This document shows positions 48,960 through 61,760 of a stretch of DNA of 64,000 nt, one piece after another. This stretch comes from Priapulus caudatus. Lineage: Eukaryota > Priapulida > Priapulimorpha > Priapulimorphida > Priapulidae. The notes under the pieces are model-generated. The model was given only the letters and a program-made list of their open reading frames with translations. It was not told the DNA's origin and did not search any database. A program made the translations under genes and the position numbers. Each line of letters begins with the position of its first letter. Position 1 is the first letter of the stretch. The stretch covers positions 122,925-186,924 of the forward strand of contig NW_014577393.1 of NCBI RefSeq assembly GCF_000485595.1, in the 5' to 3' direction.

Positions 48960-51270
48960 GTTCGTGCATCAGTATACGTTACACTGCTGCGCGATGCGGT
49001 GCGTGCGTGTGTGTGCGGCGGCGCGGGGCGGCGCGGGAGGGGGGGGGGGGGGGTGTGATAGAAACACCTATGAAAGGGAAACGGTTATTGTCGACGAGAT
49101 TAAACAATTTTAGGCATATACCGGAAATACCGGATAAATTTTTCGTGATTAGGAAATAGATGTCAACCGGAAAGCGGGAAAGCCGGAATTACGATTTTAA
49201 TTAATGAGAAATGACATATTTTTCTACTTGGAAAACTAAGGATAGACCCCCACCCCCGTTTTCCCCTTATTATTCAGCATGTGATAGCAGGTAGGAAAGT
49301 ATAAAACCATAAACCCGGCTTAGCAGATCGATGTAGTGCCGTCACTCACGCTCCCATTTCGTTGTTTTGGCAGCCGATAACTATAGGCTGGAAGTATGCA
49401 CACCCGCCGCCAGAGAGCGCTCGCACACGTACCCGATGTGAGAATGCGCATCATATAGAAGGAAGCCACGCGTCGTATATATGGGCACGGCGAGGTGAGA
49501 TTTCTCCCTGATTCGACCAACTTGAGGTAAAAATGCGAGATGATAAATGATATATTCGATGGCCTTTTCAATATTGCACAATTGTCACGAGAAATCAATG
49601 AAAATTGCAACACTGAGATGCAATTTCCACCCCCCACACGACGGAATATAAGGTCAGGGCACGACTTACGAACAGTGAGAATGTTTAGCAATGCCTACGT
49701 TACAGCATCGGGTATTCGATAAAGTCACACCGACGCCGACATATATGTACACATGCGTACTGGCACATCATGTGTTACTTACTGCCAATATAACTCGAAT
49801 GCATTTACCACCTAGGATACATCGCGGGGTTTCGCGCCATCGACGCGTTGCTGGGATAAAGGAATAGCTTCATACAAACGTCATTTCCCGATAGTTTGAG
49901 CACACGTCTTTATAGAATTTTTGCCTTTACATTGGGAGCGCGAGTGCGGAGGGCGTGCAGACAGGATAGCAAGCTTCACCCATGCAGTGTGACATCATCG
50001 AGGAGTGTTCAGCTGTGTTGGGGAAGGAAAGGGGACCAGGGACGGAAACCTTATGGGCAGCGGAGGGAGGGGACAGGTGCGGCGGACGCAGAGAGAAACG
50101 AGGATAGGAAAATAAAAGGGATAGCAGCTTCAGAGTACTAAATTCGGAAGGGATATGCAATGTCAACGAGCGAATCTCTCTCGTGCTTGCTGCGAAGGAA
50201 AGGTCTAGCGAGAGAACGGTTACAACTCCCCACCCCCTCCCGTGGGCAAGCCCGGCATTATGATACAGGGTCCCCACTTATGATTATATCACTGCATAGA
50301 CGCGCATGCAGGAGGAAGCAGGTTACCTAACACGCCACGAGCCGTAGCTGCTGGTTGTCACACGATAGCAGTGCATACTGTAGCAGTGAGAGAGATTATC
50401 TAATGACTGCATAACGTTAGAGCCGGGTCACGGGTGGGGTAGAGACAGAACAATGGCACTCTATGGGTTCCACGCCGACACTTCCATCTAAGAATCTGAT
50501 ATGTGCAGCCTCGGTTCACTCTTTTGGCACATCCATGCAAAACCTCGCTCCAGTTTTCTCACCTGCATTTGCCTCGGGCATTCTTACTTCTGCCGCAGAC
50601 GGAGCCACAATTACAAACGAACAAGCCCTCTAGCAAAACTGAATTCCATGCTTAAAAACTTTGCAGTAGAAGGCGGTTTGCGGCGTTTGAAGCAATAGTC
50701 CCAAAAGCAGACATAAAACAGTGCTAGAAGAAAGTGAGGTGGGGCGAGAGAAGAAAGAGATGAGAGACGCTGAGACGAAGCAGCAGTAAGCAAACCAACA
50801 ACAAACATATTTGGTACATGCACATTGTTTCAAAGTTTTCATACAAAAATGTCATAACAAAAACATTAATATGTTAAAGCAATCACTGCAAAAATATAAA
50901 TAAATCGGCAAGTCATGCGGCTTGACCTTCAGGTGACCTTGCTGACCCTCAGGTTCCATTAATGCAGTTTTCTTTATCTCATGTTTACACAACCCTTTGA
51001 CAATGTCAACAAATAAATAATTATCATTGCTAATAATATACACTATAATATCACCAAATTTGGGCATGTCATATGCAACCTTTCTGCATATATGTATTAC
51101 TTCGATCATGATATTGGTAAGTCTTCAACATGGTTGCAAAATGCCTACACTACTACCGTACGCAACCATGCAGAGAAAATGCAACACATCCTGGATTTTG
51201 GATGAACACCCAGGGGACTGTACACATAATACAAAGGCGCTGTTGCCTCTCCGTCCCTCGCATCACGGTA
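48960..51270. other. Intergenic stretch without recognised gene
   Basis: Mixed composition with a G homopolymer near 49040. Short open frames only; none resembles a family I know. Confidence 0.45.
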
Positions 51271-51274
51271 ACAG

Positions 51275-51417
51275 ATAACAGGGGGATCTCTATCCGCTTT
51301 GAGCTAGACGACAATTCTAGTACAATGATTAAAGATATTATGCAAAAAATGTCAGCCGTCCGCATTGCAATTTTGCAACTGCGTGCCAGCTTAGAATGGG
51401 AAAATCTAGATGCTTAG
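51275..51417 (+). CDS. Possible terminal exon, unrecognised
   Basis: After a plausible acceptor (GGTAACAG), an open frame reads ISIRFELDDNSSTMIKDIMQ then KMSAVRIAILQLRASLEWEN and stops (TAG 51415). The composition looks protein-like and helical, but no partner exon was found. Confidence 0.25.
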
Positions 51418-52149
51418 TAATCAAACAGGCGAGTCAGGCACTTAAATAACTTGTCAGCTGCATCCATTTTTGTGCATCACCGTTGCCACGGCAACCGGTG
51501 CAGGCGACACCATCTGTGGGTGGCAGGGTAACGAGCGACGCCTCGTTAGCAAACACCTGAGCATCTCCGCCCAATGAATCGCATCTCGTCACACGAGTCG
51601 TCACGAGAATTCTCCCTTCTGTCGCCAGCTGGCGCCACCTTCTCAGTCAACCGGCGGCCGGCACGCGAGCACGCGCTCGTGTCTCACAGACAATCAGCCC
51701 GCGATAGATGCTTTGGTCTTTCGCTCCACACGGACACATCACCACCTGGCGAAAGAAGCGAGCGGTTTTGTGATGTAACGTCGTGAGCCCGTAGGCCAGC
51801 GTTGACGGCAGTGTGTGCATTAGGCATCCGTCCAACTGTCCGGCGTTGCACGCCCGGCGCGAGCGGTCGAAGTGATCGGGCGATGATGGCCGTGCGACGA
51901 CCCAAGCCTCGTTCCCGCAGTCAATCGGCGTCTGAGAGTTTGCGAAGGCCTGCACCACCAGGTGGCAGTACGGCGGTTGACCTGACCACGCGTGACTACA
52001 GTTGATCGGTGCCTGAGAGTTGTGAACCACCACCAGGTGGCAGCTAACATTCTGCATGGGTAACGCTAAGCACCGTGACCGAGGCCTGGCCTGACGGCGC
52101 TTGCGTGTGGGAGCACCAGGAGAAATTCTGGATAGCACCTCTCGTTCTA

Positions 52150-52265
52150 GTTGTGTTGAAGGCCTGCAGGTGTCGCCAGCGTGCTGAGATTGATGAATTG
52201 TGGCTGAGGATTGCATGTTGGAGGTTTCGAAAAGGTGACTGTCTGAATGTTTTGAGCATTGAGAC
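52150..52265 (-). CDS. Exon of the Ser/Pro/Ala-rich protein, 3' limit uncertain
   Basis: The acceptor TTTTTTTCAG is strong and the phase matches. QTVTF and QFINLSTLA look conserved, but a stop follows before any good donor; GTGCTA near 52145 is a candidate if one base is wrong. Confidence 0.5.
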
Positions 52266-52963
52266 CTGAAAAAAACATGTATAAACGGTTTTGAGAACGT
52301 TTAGCACTAGCGTTTCAAAAATCCAGACTGCAATCGGTGATTGGCACACATGCCAGCAATATTATAGAATATCCAGAACTTTTTGCAAGTGGGCTGGGGA
52401 TCTAGAAAGCTTTTTCTGCCCACCGTGTTAATCTAGGGTTAAACATCATTAAAACTGGAAGGTTTTGACCAATTCAGGAATAGAAAAATGGCTTTAGAAT
52501 GCACTAAAAATCAACTCAATCTATTATACTTTACATCTTATCACATTTTATTTTTTATTATAAAAATTCTAAATACCATATTTTTGCTTTCATTCTGCAA
52601 ATCAGTGATGCGATTCTCCTGCCTGCTCATAGCAGAGCTCCAGCAGTCTATCGCTTCTAGAATCCTAGTTATCATATATATAAAGACCTGACGAAATTCC
52701 ACCGGCGTAGACCAGACCGCCGGAATGTTTTGAGTTGACGGTGGCGCCACCTACCTGAATTAAGATGGTCGAGGTTGACCGTGGGCGAGGGACTACTCGT
52801 CGATCTCGTGAAGCTGTTCGCCAGCGCCCCCTTGAGGATGATGTTTCCGCCGGCGAGCGTGGGTGGCGCGAAGCCGTTGGGGAGGTTGGTGTTGACGGCC
52901 ATGTTCTGCTGCGACTGAGGAGTGCGAGCAACCATCGGCACCTGCTGGTATTAGTGACGGGGT

Positions 52964-53001
<38 letters not shown>

Positions 53002-54456
53002 GTCAGCATCCACACGTGTGACACAGACGCGGCTGTCGCGTGAGCGGGAATCCGTGAGAGTGTAATTTATACACGACACAAACAATTTAAAAAATTTGTT
53101 TTTTTTCACGCAAGTCTGTGGAAAAATAGCTCTCGTCAAAATTCGCCAGGGGAGCTCTTTTGAGCCTCGCGGGAGCGATTTTGGAGGTTTGAAGAGCGAA
53201 TCGCTCATCGCTCCCGTGTATTTTTTACCCTGGACACACAACAGGGAGCACGACAATCAAAACCTGCACAGCCAAAAAATGTCCAATTTCTGCAAGAATA
53301 TGTTTGGAGCTTACGTATATAAGAGGAACTCAGGAATTTCAAAAAGAAGAAAAAATGGTACAACTCATGCAACAGAAAATCTACAACTTACACGAGCGAA
53401 AATCTACGAATCACACAAGAGAAAACTGATCCAATCGAAAACGTCTTCCGAAAAAACGTTCCGACTACTCCTAACTCTACGTCGCGATGCGACGCGTTGC
53501 CGCGGCGACCGCGTCGTCGGCTTACCGACGTGACGTGATGCACGGTGCCCGTCGGTGCGTGTCCTCCTGCTGCAGCGTTCATCGCCGTGTCGAATATGAG
53601 GCCCGTGGCGGCGAGGGCGGGCATTGCGAGCGCGCGTGCGTGCGCCGCCCCCGGACTGCGAGGCTTGCCCTGCTGCTGCTGCAGCGGCGGCTTAGCAATC
53701 TTCTTCACGTTGGCACAAGTTCTCACGCCGCCCCCGCCGCTGAGAGGCTGCCCATTCTCAGCCAGCAAGAGGGCGCCGGCGGTCGCGGCGTCGCCCGGCC
53801 GAGCCGCCGCCGCCGCCGCCGCCGACAGCGCCTTGCCCTGCAGGGCTGCGAGTTCGCTCTGTGAGATCGTTATAACGTCGCCCGACATGTGCGGGGGCGC
53901 CGGCGGTCGCACGCGCGGCGCGGCAGCGCACCCTGGTGGCGGCGCGGCGGCGGGGCCACGGCTCGACTGCAGCTGCACGTTCTTATTGCTGACGAGAGTC
54001 ATTGTGAGGTTGACAGTGCCACCTGGCAGGCGCGACGCGCCGAGACTCATCGCGGCGCCCCCTAGCGACGACGGCGTGAGGTTTATCGTCGCCGTCGTCA
54101 TGCCGCCGCTGCCGCTGCTCTGAACGCTAGTCAATGCACCGGACATCGCCGACAGTGGAATCGTTATCGTGCCGGGAAGATTGAACGCGACGCTGGCGCC
54201 ATCTGGCGGCTTTGCCTTCACGTCGACGCTAGAGTTCGTGGCGTTGAGCGTCGCGCCGACGCCCCCTGGTGGCCGCTCCTTCACGACGTGCAGCGGCTGC
54301 GTGAGTCGCGGTTTCGACTTGGGGAAGCCGGTATTGCTTTGGTCGACGACGGGGAAGGGGAATGAATCGGGTTTGGCGGCCGACGTCACGGTGCCGTGAG
54401 GGGGCGCCACGTCCTGCGTCGTGGGAGACGGCAGTCGGTCCTCCGCGCAGTGTTTC
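52150..54456 (-). CDS. Unrecognised Ser/Pro/Ala-rich, probably nuclear protein, three exons, partial
   Basis: Minus-strand exons 53526-54456 (931 bp, 310 codons), 52755-52941 and about 52150-52265 join in phase. The first is low-complexity with islands such as GTITIPLSAMSGALTSVQSS, GTVNLTMTLVSNKNVQL and DVITISQSELAALQGK. The second carries NMAVNTNLPNGFAPPTLAGG NIILKGAL. The third starts GLNAQNIQTVTFSKPPTCNP and has QFINLSTLATPAGL. This Thr/Val-Asn-Leu style resembles glutamine- or serine-rich transcriptional cofactors, but I cannot assign a family. Upstream exons would lie to the right, where the N gap and foreign-looking sequence begin. Downstream, the frame closes at a TAG soon after QFINLSTLA, possibly an indel. 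Confidence 0.55.
52755..52941 (-). CDS. Exon of the Ser/Pro/Ala-rich protein
   Basis: Acceptor CCAGCAG, donor GTAGGT. It encodes VPMVARTPQSQQNMAVNTNL and further Pro/Ser-rich sequence ending TVNLDHLNS, leaving phase 1. Confidence 0.65.
52971..53002. repeat. (GA)n microsatellite
   Basis: Sixteen GA units with one interruption, intronic. Confidence 0.85.
53083..53232. mobile_element. hAT-like MITE, second copy of the 31916 family, inverted
   Basis: Read on the minus strand it starts CAGGGTAAAAAATACACGGG and aligns along its length with 31916-32077, including CGAATCGCTC and CCACAGACTTG segments. Flanks GACACAAA and GACACACA are an 8-bp duplication with one mismatch. It lies in an intron of the 53-kb gene. 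Confidence 0.82.
53526..54456 (-). CDS. Large exon of the Ser/Pro/Ala-rich protein
   Basis: Acceptor GTTGCAG, donor GTAAGC, phase 2 in and phase 0 out. Open for 310 codons on the minus strand; competing frames on the plus strand are GC-driven. It ends ...GTVHHVTS. Confidence 0.65.
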
Positions 54457-54518
54457 CTGCAACGACGACGACAACGACGTTCACTCACGATCACGGACAG
54501 ATGACTGGCTAGATGACT

Positions 54519-54593
54519 GGAGAGGTGGGGGGTGTAGGTGGTACTTACTGGAGAGGTGGGTAGGTGTAGGTGGTACTTACTGGAGAGGTGGGT
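54519..54593. repeat. 31/32-bp tandem repeat running into the gap
   Basis: Units of GGAGAGGTGGG plus TAGGTGTAGGTGGTACTTACT stop at the N run. On the minus strand each unit contains a donor-like CA|GTAAGTACC, so a repeated exon border may be hidden in the gap. Confidence 0.8.
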
Positions 54594-54618
54594 NNNNNNN
54601 NNNNNNNNNNNNNNNNNN
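54594..54618. other. Assembly gap (25 N)
   Basis: Twenty-five N bases. Base composition and repeat style differ on the two sides. Confidence 1.
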
Positions 54619-57600
54619 GGCCGTCAAGTAGGGGCGGGGCGCCAGGCCTTTGCCAACCGGCCAAGCCAACACGGCCGCGAATGCTTCTGCACTCGTCCCA
54701 CGGCCAGGAAGACCGAGCAGGCCGAAAGCTGCCGCGTGCCGGCTGCACAGGGCCCGCGGCCCAGCAACCGCCGGAGCGGACAGGGCCCGAGCATAGCCGA
54801 TTGTGATGGCCGGACGCTACAGAACTGAGAGGGCTAAAAGTAACAGCCCAAAGCCCGGCCCCAGTCCATGCCTGTGGTCAAAGGTAAGGGTTAACTGGTG
54901 TTGGAGGGGGAGTGACTCGTGTGCGCGCCTATTCGTTTCTCTCTCGGTGTCGCGAGAACGTTTCGTACGTTTTTTCCTCGTTGATGTGAAGAGGGCTGCG
55001 GGTGCCGGGGCGGGGGGCCGGCGTTGGGTGGGGGGTCCCGGGCGGGTGGGGCGGCTTGCCGCGTGTGACCTCGTCAGGGCTGTTTCGGGAGTGGGCGGGT
55101 TTGGTGACTGGCATTTCTGGGACTGTAGAGAAGGTGGTGAGTCGCGGTCCTGGGGGAGATTCGTAGTTCGGTCACAGCCCAGTCTGCGGGTGCTTGGAGA
55201 GGACGTTGCGGAGGTGGGCTGTTTCTGGGGGAGTCCCGTGATAGGTTAGTCGTCAAACTGAGTGTAAACCGGCAGTATGATTCGTGAACGCTGCCGGCCC
55301 GAAGCAAACGACCGTTGAGAGGTGGCGGATACTTCTGTAGAGTCCACCGATAACATCAACATTTATTTATTAGGTGACTGCTCAGATAGAAACCAGCGTC
55401 CGAGGTGTCGGCGCCGGAGTGACCGGTTCACTTCTTCGCGCGAGGTGGACCGCGGATATGGCCGGGAACTGTCGGCACTGACGGGACGGCGACGACGGCC
55501 CGGCGGCGCCCCTTGTCCGACGCGGTGCCGTGCGGGTCACCGTGGCCGCCGGCGCCGACGCCGCCTCCCCGCGTCCCGTCCCCCGCCCTCGCCTCCTCCC
55601 CTCACGCATCCCCGTCACCCTCCCTCTCGCTCCGCAGAAGCCTCCGCTACCGATAAGCCGCCGCCCTCCGTCCCTCGGGGCCGCACCCGGCGGCTCATGG
55701 GTGCGATCGGACGGGGCCGGGCCGGCGCCCTTCGGTGGGGCGGTTAGGCCGCCACCGTGTGGCTCGCGGAGATGAGGTTCGACGCGCGGGCGCTGGGGCG
55801 CGCACGGGGGCGGGCCGGAGTCGCCGTGTGTCGGCGTGTCTGGGGGGCGGCGCGTGGCGAGGAGAGCTTCCGTGCGCGCACCCGCGCTGACTCTGTATGG
55901 GGCCACGCGCAGATCGCTAGCCGGATATCAATGCGTAGCGAAAAGCCGCGCGCCTGGCTCTGTGGGCGCCCGCTCGCGCGGGCGCACGGGGGAGGAAGAG
56001 CAAATCGGGTGAAGAGACTTCCGGGAGGCAGGGGGAAGGATTTGGTGGTAAAAGGTGCGTCCAGGTTTCTGGCGGCCCGTGGCGGCGGCGCTGCGAGATT
56101 TACTCTTTGGCCTTAGAAGTGACCTTAACGTGGTTTTTTTTTGGGTAGGAAGGTACTTATTATACCTTTATAGCACTCATTTAGCTATACCAATTACTCT
56201 AGCATTCACGCACTCTCCACGTTTGTTTCATAAAACAACATGTGTGAAATATGCGAGAATCCTTGTATTTGGGGAGCTGGACAGTTGGGAGGCGGGCACC
56301 CCGGCGCAGCGTCCTGCCACTCCTGGCAAGACAGAGTTGGCCGATGTTGGGCGAAGAAGTGATGTTGCACGATGTTGAGGCAAGGGTGGGGTGTGGTTGC
56401 GGGCGAGGGGCGCTATGACCAAAAGTGAAATTAGTATTTATACACGTCTAAATGCTATCGTTAAGCGAGAGTGGATATTGCGTATTGTGGTGTGTGGGGT
56501 AGGAGCACTTAAGTTGCCGTATTCCATGTCAGAAGCAGTCTGATGAACTATATCTGCGTTGTTGATACACTATGGTGCAGGGAGTCTTTCTGTGCTAAAT
56601 CTACTAAGTCAGAGGAAGACGCCTCGGGTCTGGTTAGCTGAGGTGCCCGGTAAGACATTTGGCTTTTGTTGGCCGCAACTTTCCCACCCGTGGGGCTCGC
56701 TCTGCCCAGTCGGGCGCCACGGCGTCCGGGTTGTACTTAAGCATTATGTATGAGGTCGTTCAGGTTGCTAAAACATTTGTTGTTTTTCAACCCTATGTTT
56801 CTAATAAATGTTTTGAGAGCATTAGAAGATTTTATGAAGCCATTAATTTTATCCTGACAATCGCAAATGAAAATAACCCCCTGTGATGCCAACTAGAAGG
56901 GCGTCACCGTGATTTCCTTTAAATTACTCGTGCTTCGAATGCCTTACAGGAGCCTTAACTTTCTGTGGCGGGGACCGGTGATACTTGGTAGCGTGGCTTG
57001 GTGGTATGCCTGATAAGTCGTGAGGGCGTTCAGCAATGCACGGATGGTGAGTGTGGAAACTGGATCTGTTATGGTACGGGCATAGCGCTCGTTTGTACGT
57101 GGGCGTAGTCTGCGCCACTGCTCTGTGCTTGTTCTACGCCCGCTTCGCGGGCTCCGGGTGTGTCTTATGAGATAGTCGGGAATGTCGACCCGCGAGACGA
57201 CGCCGAGGCGGGCTCTGCGGAGCTGGTCGGGCCGCGCGCCGTGGGGTCTGCGGGTGTGTGCTACGGCGAGGCGGGCAGAGGTTGCCCACCACGATCGTCT
57301 TAACCTGCCAAGTAGAGACAGCCAGTCACACCGGCCGTGGCTGTCAGGTCTGGCATGGATTGTCGTTACCTGACCAGGTGTGGTGGGGATCAGTCTTCTT
57401 TGAAACATTTATTGTTCGGGAAGGGGCCGCTAGGGGTAGGGAGGATATGAAAGTGTGATATATATAGAGTGAGGCTGTGGGTTGGATACTGAGCGGGTGG
57501 ACTGGATTTGGATTTAGTGGATGCGGGACTCGCCTAGGCTGAGCTCTCGTCGTAGGAGGGGGATATGGTATATGCGAGCTTCGCACGTAAGGACAATGTG

Positions 57601-58678
57601 GCGGGAATATCGTTTTGTCTTGGGCAGGACGGTTGCGGCGGGGTTTGAACTGTGACGTGGGTCGTGCTAGATTATCCGCAGATCCAATAATCACAAGAGG
57701 TCAACTACTACTAATACATAATGGCACAGGGAGCTGATACGTCCACGGTTCGAGATAATAACTAATCTGAAGAACGTTTACGTAACATATTTGGTTACCT
57801 CGAATCTGAATAGTGAGGCTAATGTGACAGATATATGACTTAAAAGGAGGGCATTTTCTGACCGCGGAAAGTCGACTCGCAACTCACTGTCTTGAGCTAG
57901 TTTCTAATAAGAAAGCGAGATAGTGGCGCCGGGGCCACCTGGATCGCAATGGGCCGCTTGGCGCGTTATCAAGAGCGTATTAAGAGGACGAGCGCTACAA
58001 CGGGTGAATGCTCGACACGCAGTTGCAGTATTAGTCGAATTAAGAGAGAAATTGCCCGTTTTATTTAATGACGATTGCTTTGTGTATTATTGATCAACTG
58101 TCTACCTTGCCTAGATATAAACAAACTGCTTCGCGTCCCTCGTAAGGGGCCGAGGTGCCTTCGGTCTGAGTGGGGATTGTATTATGGGGGAGCCGGCCGG
58201 CTGGTTAGGAAAGATGCTGGCTGGTGATTGGGTTGTATTCGCTGGTTGGGGTGCGGGGGGGGGGAAAAGGACGGCGATCTCCGAGACCACTGGTTTGTTT
58301 GCTGCGATTTGATGTGAACATCGATGCCAACAATTCTCGATGCTTCCTCTTGTCATTATTGGGGGCCCGGGGCCGGGCTGTAGTCTCCGGAAGCTTCGAG
58401 TTGGGCGGTCGTGGTGGGTATTCGGGGCCGTCGGTCTTGGAGTGCTCTGCGATCGTTGCATGCTGCTTGCTAACGATGCGTCAAGTCGTGTGACTCGCCC
58501 TGGCGCTGTAGACGCATGCCCGGTGTCCATGCCCGGCGGCTGTCCGGGAGGTCGAAGGATTTTTGACCAGTTGGCTGGCGGCTGATGAACATCGGCGCAG
58601 CTAGGGACCCTCACTCGGCATCGTTTTAGGAAGTCAAGTGATAAGTAGTGTCAATAGTAGATAGGCTAGCCGCGGTAT
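54619..58678. other. GC-rich sequence without recognised gene
   Basis: High GC to about 56.1 kb, then mixed. I looked for 18S, 5.8S, 28S, 5S, tRNA and snRNA hallmarks and saw none. Long open frames here reflect GC content; none shows a domain I know. Confidence 0.5.
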
Positions 58679-58731
58679 TCTTCTCTCTACACGTCTATCT
58701 CACGCTGCTCTCGCTTTCTCGCTTCTCTCTG

Positions 58732-58783
<52 letters not shown>

Positions 58784-59438
58784 GCTCCTTCTCTCTCTCT
58801 CTCTCTCTCTCTCCTCTCTCTCTTCTCTCTCTCTCTCTGCGGGTCTCTCTCCGGCTCTCCTGGGTCCTTCCGTCTTCTCTTCTTCTCTCTACTCTGCTCT
58901 CTCTCTCTCTCTCTCTCTCTCTCTGCTCTCTCTCTCTGCTTTCTCTGCGTGCGTCCCTTATCTCTATTCTCTCTCGTCTCTCTAGTGCCTCTGGCCTGTC
59001 TCTCTCTCTCTCTCTGTGTCTCCTGCCTCACTCTCCTATGGCGGGACCCCTGGTCTCTCTGTCTTTCGCCATCCCGCACTCACTCTCTCCGGGCGCCCGC
59101 TGTTCTTTCTTCTCATCTGTTTTTCTCTCTTCTTCTTCTTCTCTCTCTCTCCTCTCTCTATCTCTCTCTCTTCTCCTCTCTCTCGTGCTCTCTCTCTTCC
59201 TTCCCTCTCTCTGGGCCCTGGCCCTGGCGTGTGCGCTGCTTTCTTCTCTCTCTCGTCGTGTGGCTGCTGCGGTCGTGCGGTCTCTCTCTCTCTCTCGTTC
59301 TCTGGCTTCCCCTGCTCTCTCTCTCTCGCTCTCCCTCTCTCTCTTTCGCTCTCTCTCTCTCTCCTCCCTCCTCTACTTCTCTCCTTTCTCACTCGCTCTC
59401 TCTCTCTCTTGCTTCTCTCTCTATCTCTCTCTCTCTCC

Positions 59439-59470
<32 letters not shown>

Positions 59471-59520
59471 TTGTCCCTGTATGCTCTTTCGTCTCTCTCT
59501 CTGTTTCTCTTGCGCCCTTT
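58679..59520. repeat. CT-rich low-complexity tract, about 0.85 kb
   Basis: Interrupted CTCTCT repeats with spacers such as TGCTCTC and TTCTTCT. It produces an apparent 312-codon Leu/Ser protein, which is an artefact. Confidence 0.92.
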
Positions 59521-60984
59521 CTCCCTCTATCAGTCTTGGTTTACTCTGTGCGGATTTTCTCTACATGTCTCATTGTCTGCCTATAGGAGCATTGTTTAAA
59601 GATGCCAAGTATGGCTGTAGACATGGTATTTTTTGTCTACATAGTGTGTATACATCCTTATATCATTGATATATCCTGTTCTTCCCTATCCGGGCGCGCG
59701 TCTGGTCATTTAGTTTGTGTGGTGTCTGTGTGTTCAGATCTCTGCCTCCCTCTGTGAGTAACAAGTTCTACATTTGATTGTCTCATATTAGGTCACCCTG
59801 CTAAATCCAGCATACCCGTCAAAGACTGCTGTGTGCATGAGCAGATCCACAAATTTGCATCTGGGTGCGTATGGCCAAATCTTGTCCCCTGCATCGCACA
59901 CTGCGGTGTCCGGGAGTGCCACTTCCGGCTGCCCAAGTGCAGTCACGCTGCCATCAGGACTCACCGATAAGCATTACGCGCACTGTTCTCTTCATTTTGT
60001 ATTCTTCCGTGTGTGCAGTTCTGGTCATATATCGTACGAATATATCTATGAAGTTTATATAAGAGAATTATATGCTGTAGTATTTAGTAATTAGTATTCA
60101 TATATTGGGGCCTCTTGGTTTAGTTTATCACGATGGCCAATAAACGGTGCTATTTCCTTATAATCCTCTAGCCCACATAACTGGCTTGGTGCTACCGAAA
60201 CGCCCATAAGTCTGGATAATACTCCACCCGTTTAAAAGCTTGTGGACTGGCGATCCTATGCATTCAGAGGCTGTCTGACCGAATTTTGGGGGAGACAATG
60301 TCCGGGGGACTGCTCGTATTTTCCCGCCCACGACATTCCGGCCTTCCAGTTAGGGGGGGGAGGGGTGCTGTGGCGCCTCCCGCCGCTCCCCGGCCTCGTG
60401 TGGGGCGGTGCGGCGTACTACCCACCCCGCCCTCCCCCGCGCTGGGCGGCTTCCCGCCCTCCGCCCTCGGGCGCTGGCGCTATGTCTTTTCATCCACCCC
60501 GCCCTCCCACCGTCGCTATGTCTCTCCACCCCCGCCCGTCCCAAGGCGCCGGACCGGCTACGGCCGTCTCCGCTTCCCCCGGTGCAGACTCCGACCCAAG
60601 CCCTCCCCCGCACGCCATCTCCGCCCCCTCACCACGCGCCAGATTCCCGAGGCCCGCCCCGCCGCTTTCCCCCGCATACACCGTGCCAACTAACCACGTG
60701 GGGCCGGGCGTCAGCCTTGTCACGGCCGCCACGACCTGCTCGTAGGACTCACGCGATTGTGCATTCTGCTCTCCCGTGCGCAGGGCGTGCCCGGGGTTGT
60801 CGTCGTCAGGTTCGCACGGCGGACGCTGTCGGACGCGGGCATTGGGTTGGCATCGTTGTTGCGGGGGTCACCGTCGCATCACGTGCGGGGTGGGGCCGCG
60901 GGCAGGCGACAGCGCACTCGGCGAATCGTTCTGCTCGCGAAACCTGTGTGCAAGCACACCCTAGCAGGCAGAGAGCTATGGAGG

Positions 60985-61760
60985 AGCGTTCTCACGGGTT
61001 GACGGCCACGCAAACCAGCATCCACGCCCCATCGGGGTGAGTGTGTGAGACGACTGCAGGCCGGTGTTAGTGGGGAGGGAGGGGCGTCAGGGGGGTCCGC
61101 AGGGCCACGGGCGCCGAACCAGATCCACGCCCCATCCGCGCCGCGGGCGGCCGAGTGAGCGGCAGGACGAGGGCCTGTCTCCGTGGGTGGGTGCGGGGCG
61201 GTAGGCGCAGGGGTCAGGGGGGTCGGAGGCCACGGGGCGGCCTTCCCACACAGCATCAGCCGGGCGGCCCATCCGTCGCGGTGCCCGTGAGTGGTGTAGA
61301 GACGAGGCGGGTGTTAGCGCCTGGAGGGGAGCGGGTCAGGGGGGTCGACGGCGTCCGCCACGGCCAACAGCATCCACGGCCCATCGCGGGCAGCGTGAGT
61401 GTGGAGACGAGCGTGAGGTTAGCTGGCGGAGGGAGGGATTGGTTGGGGGGTTCGGGCCCGCCCCCCGGGAGGTGGCCCGTTACTTTGTTGCCGTGCTCCG
61501 TAGCACGTGGCCGGTTCAGGGGGGGTCGCAGGCACGCCCAACGATCACGCCCAATCACGAGTCGAGTGTGGGAGACGACGGTGTTAGTGGGGAGGGAGGT
61601 GGTCAGGGGGGTCGACGGCCACGGACTCCCAATCCAGCATCCGACGCCCATCGCGGGCTTGAGTGTGGAGACGAGGTCGTTAGTGGGGAGTTTCGGAGCA
61701 GCCAGGGGCGAGCCGGGGGTCACGGCACGCAAACCAGCATTATATCCCCTCATCTGCCGG
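60985..61760. repeat. GC-rich tandem repeat, about 85-100 bp units
   Basis: Six to eight degenerate units recognisable by GAGTGTGGAGACGA, GTGTTAGTGGGGAGGGA, GTCAGGGGGGTCGACGGCCA and CCAGCATCCACGCCCATCG. Indels are frequent. The style is like a spacer or satellite subrepeat. Confidence 0.75.

Noticed and set aside
53487-54399. Plus-strand frames opposite the 53-kb exon
   Set aside because: The minus-strand frame has correct splice sites and in-phase partner exons; the plus-strand ones do not.
56944-57408. 154-codon minus-strand Arg/Thr-rich frame as a retroelement protein
   Set aside because: No reverse transcriptase, integrase or gag motif can be seen, and GC-rich sequence favours such open frames by chance.
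58648-59669. A 312-codon Leu/Ser-rich 'membrane protein'
   Set aside because: Pure product of interrupted CT repeats; the opposite strand gives an equally long Arg/Glu protein.
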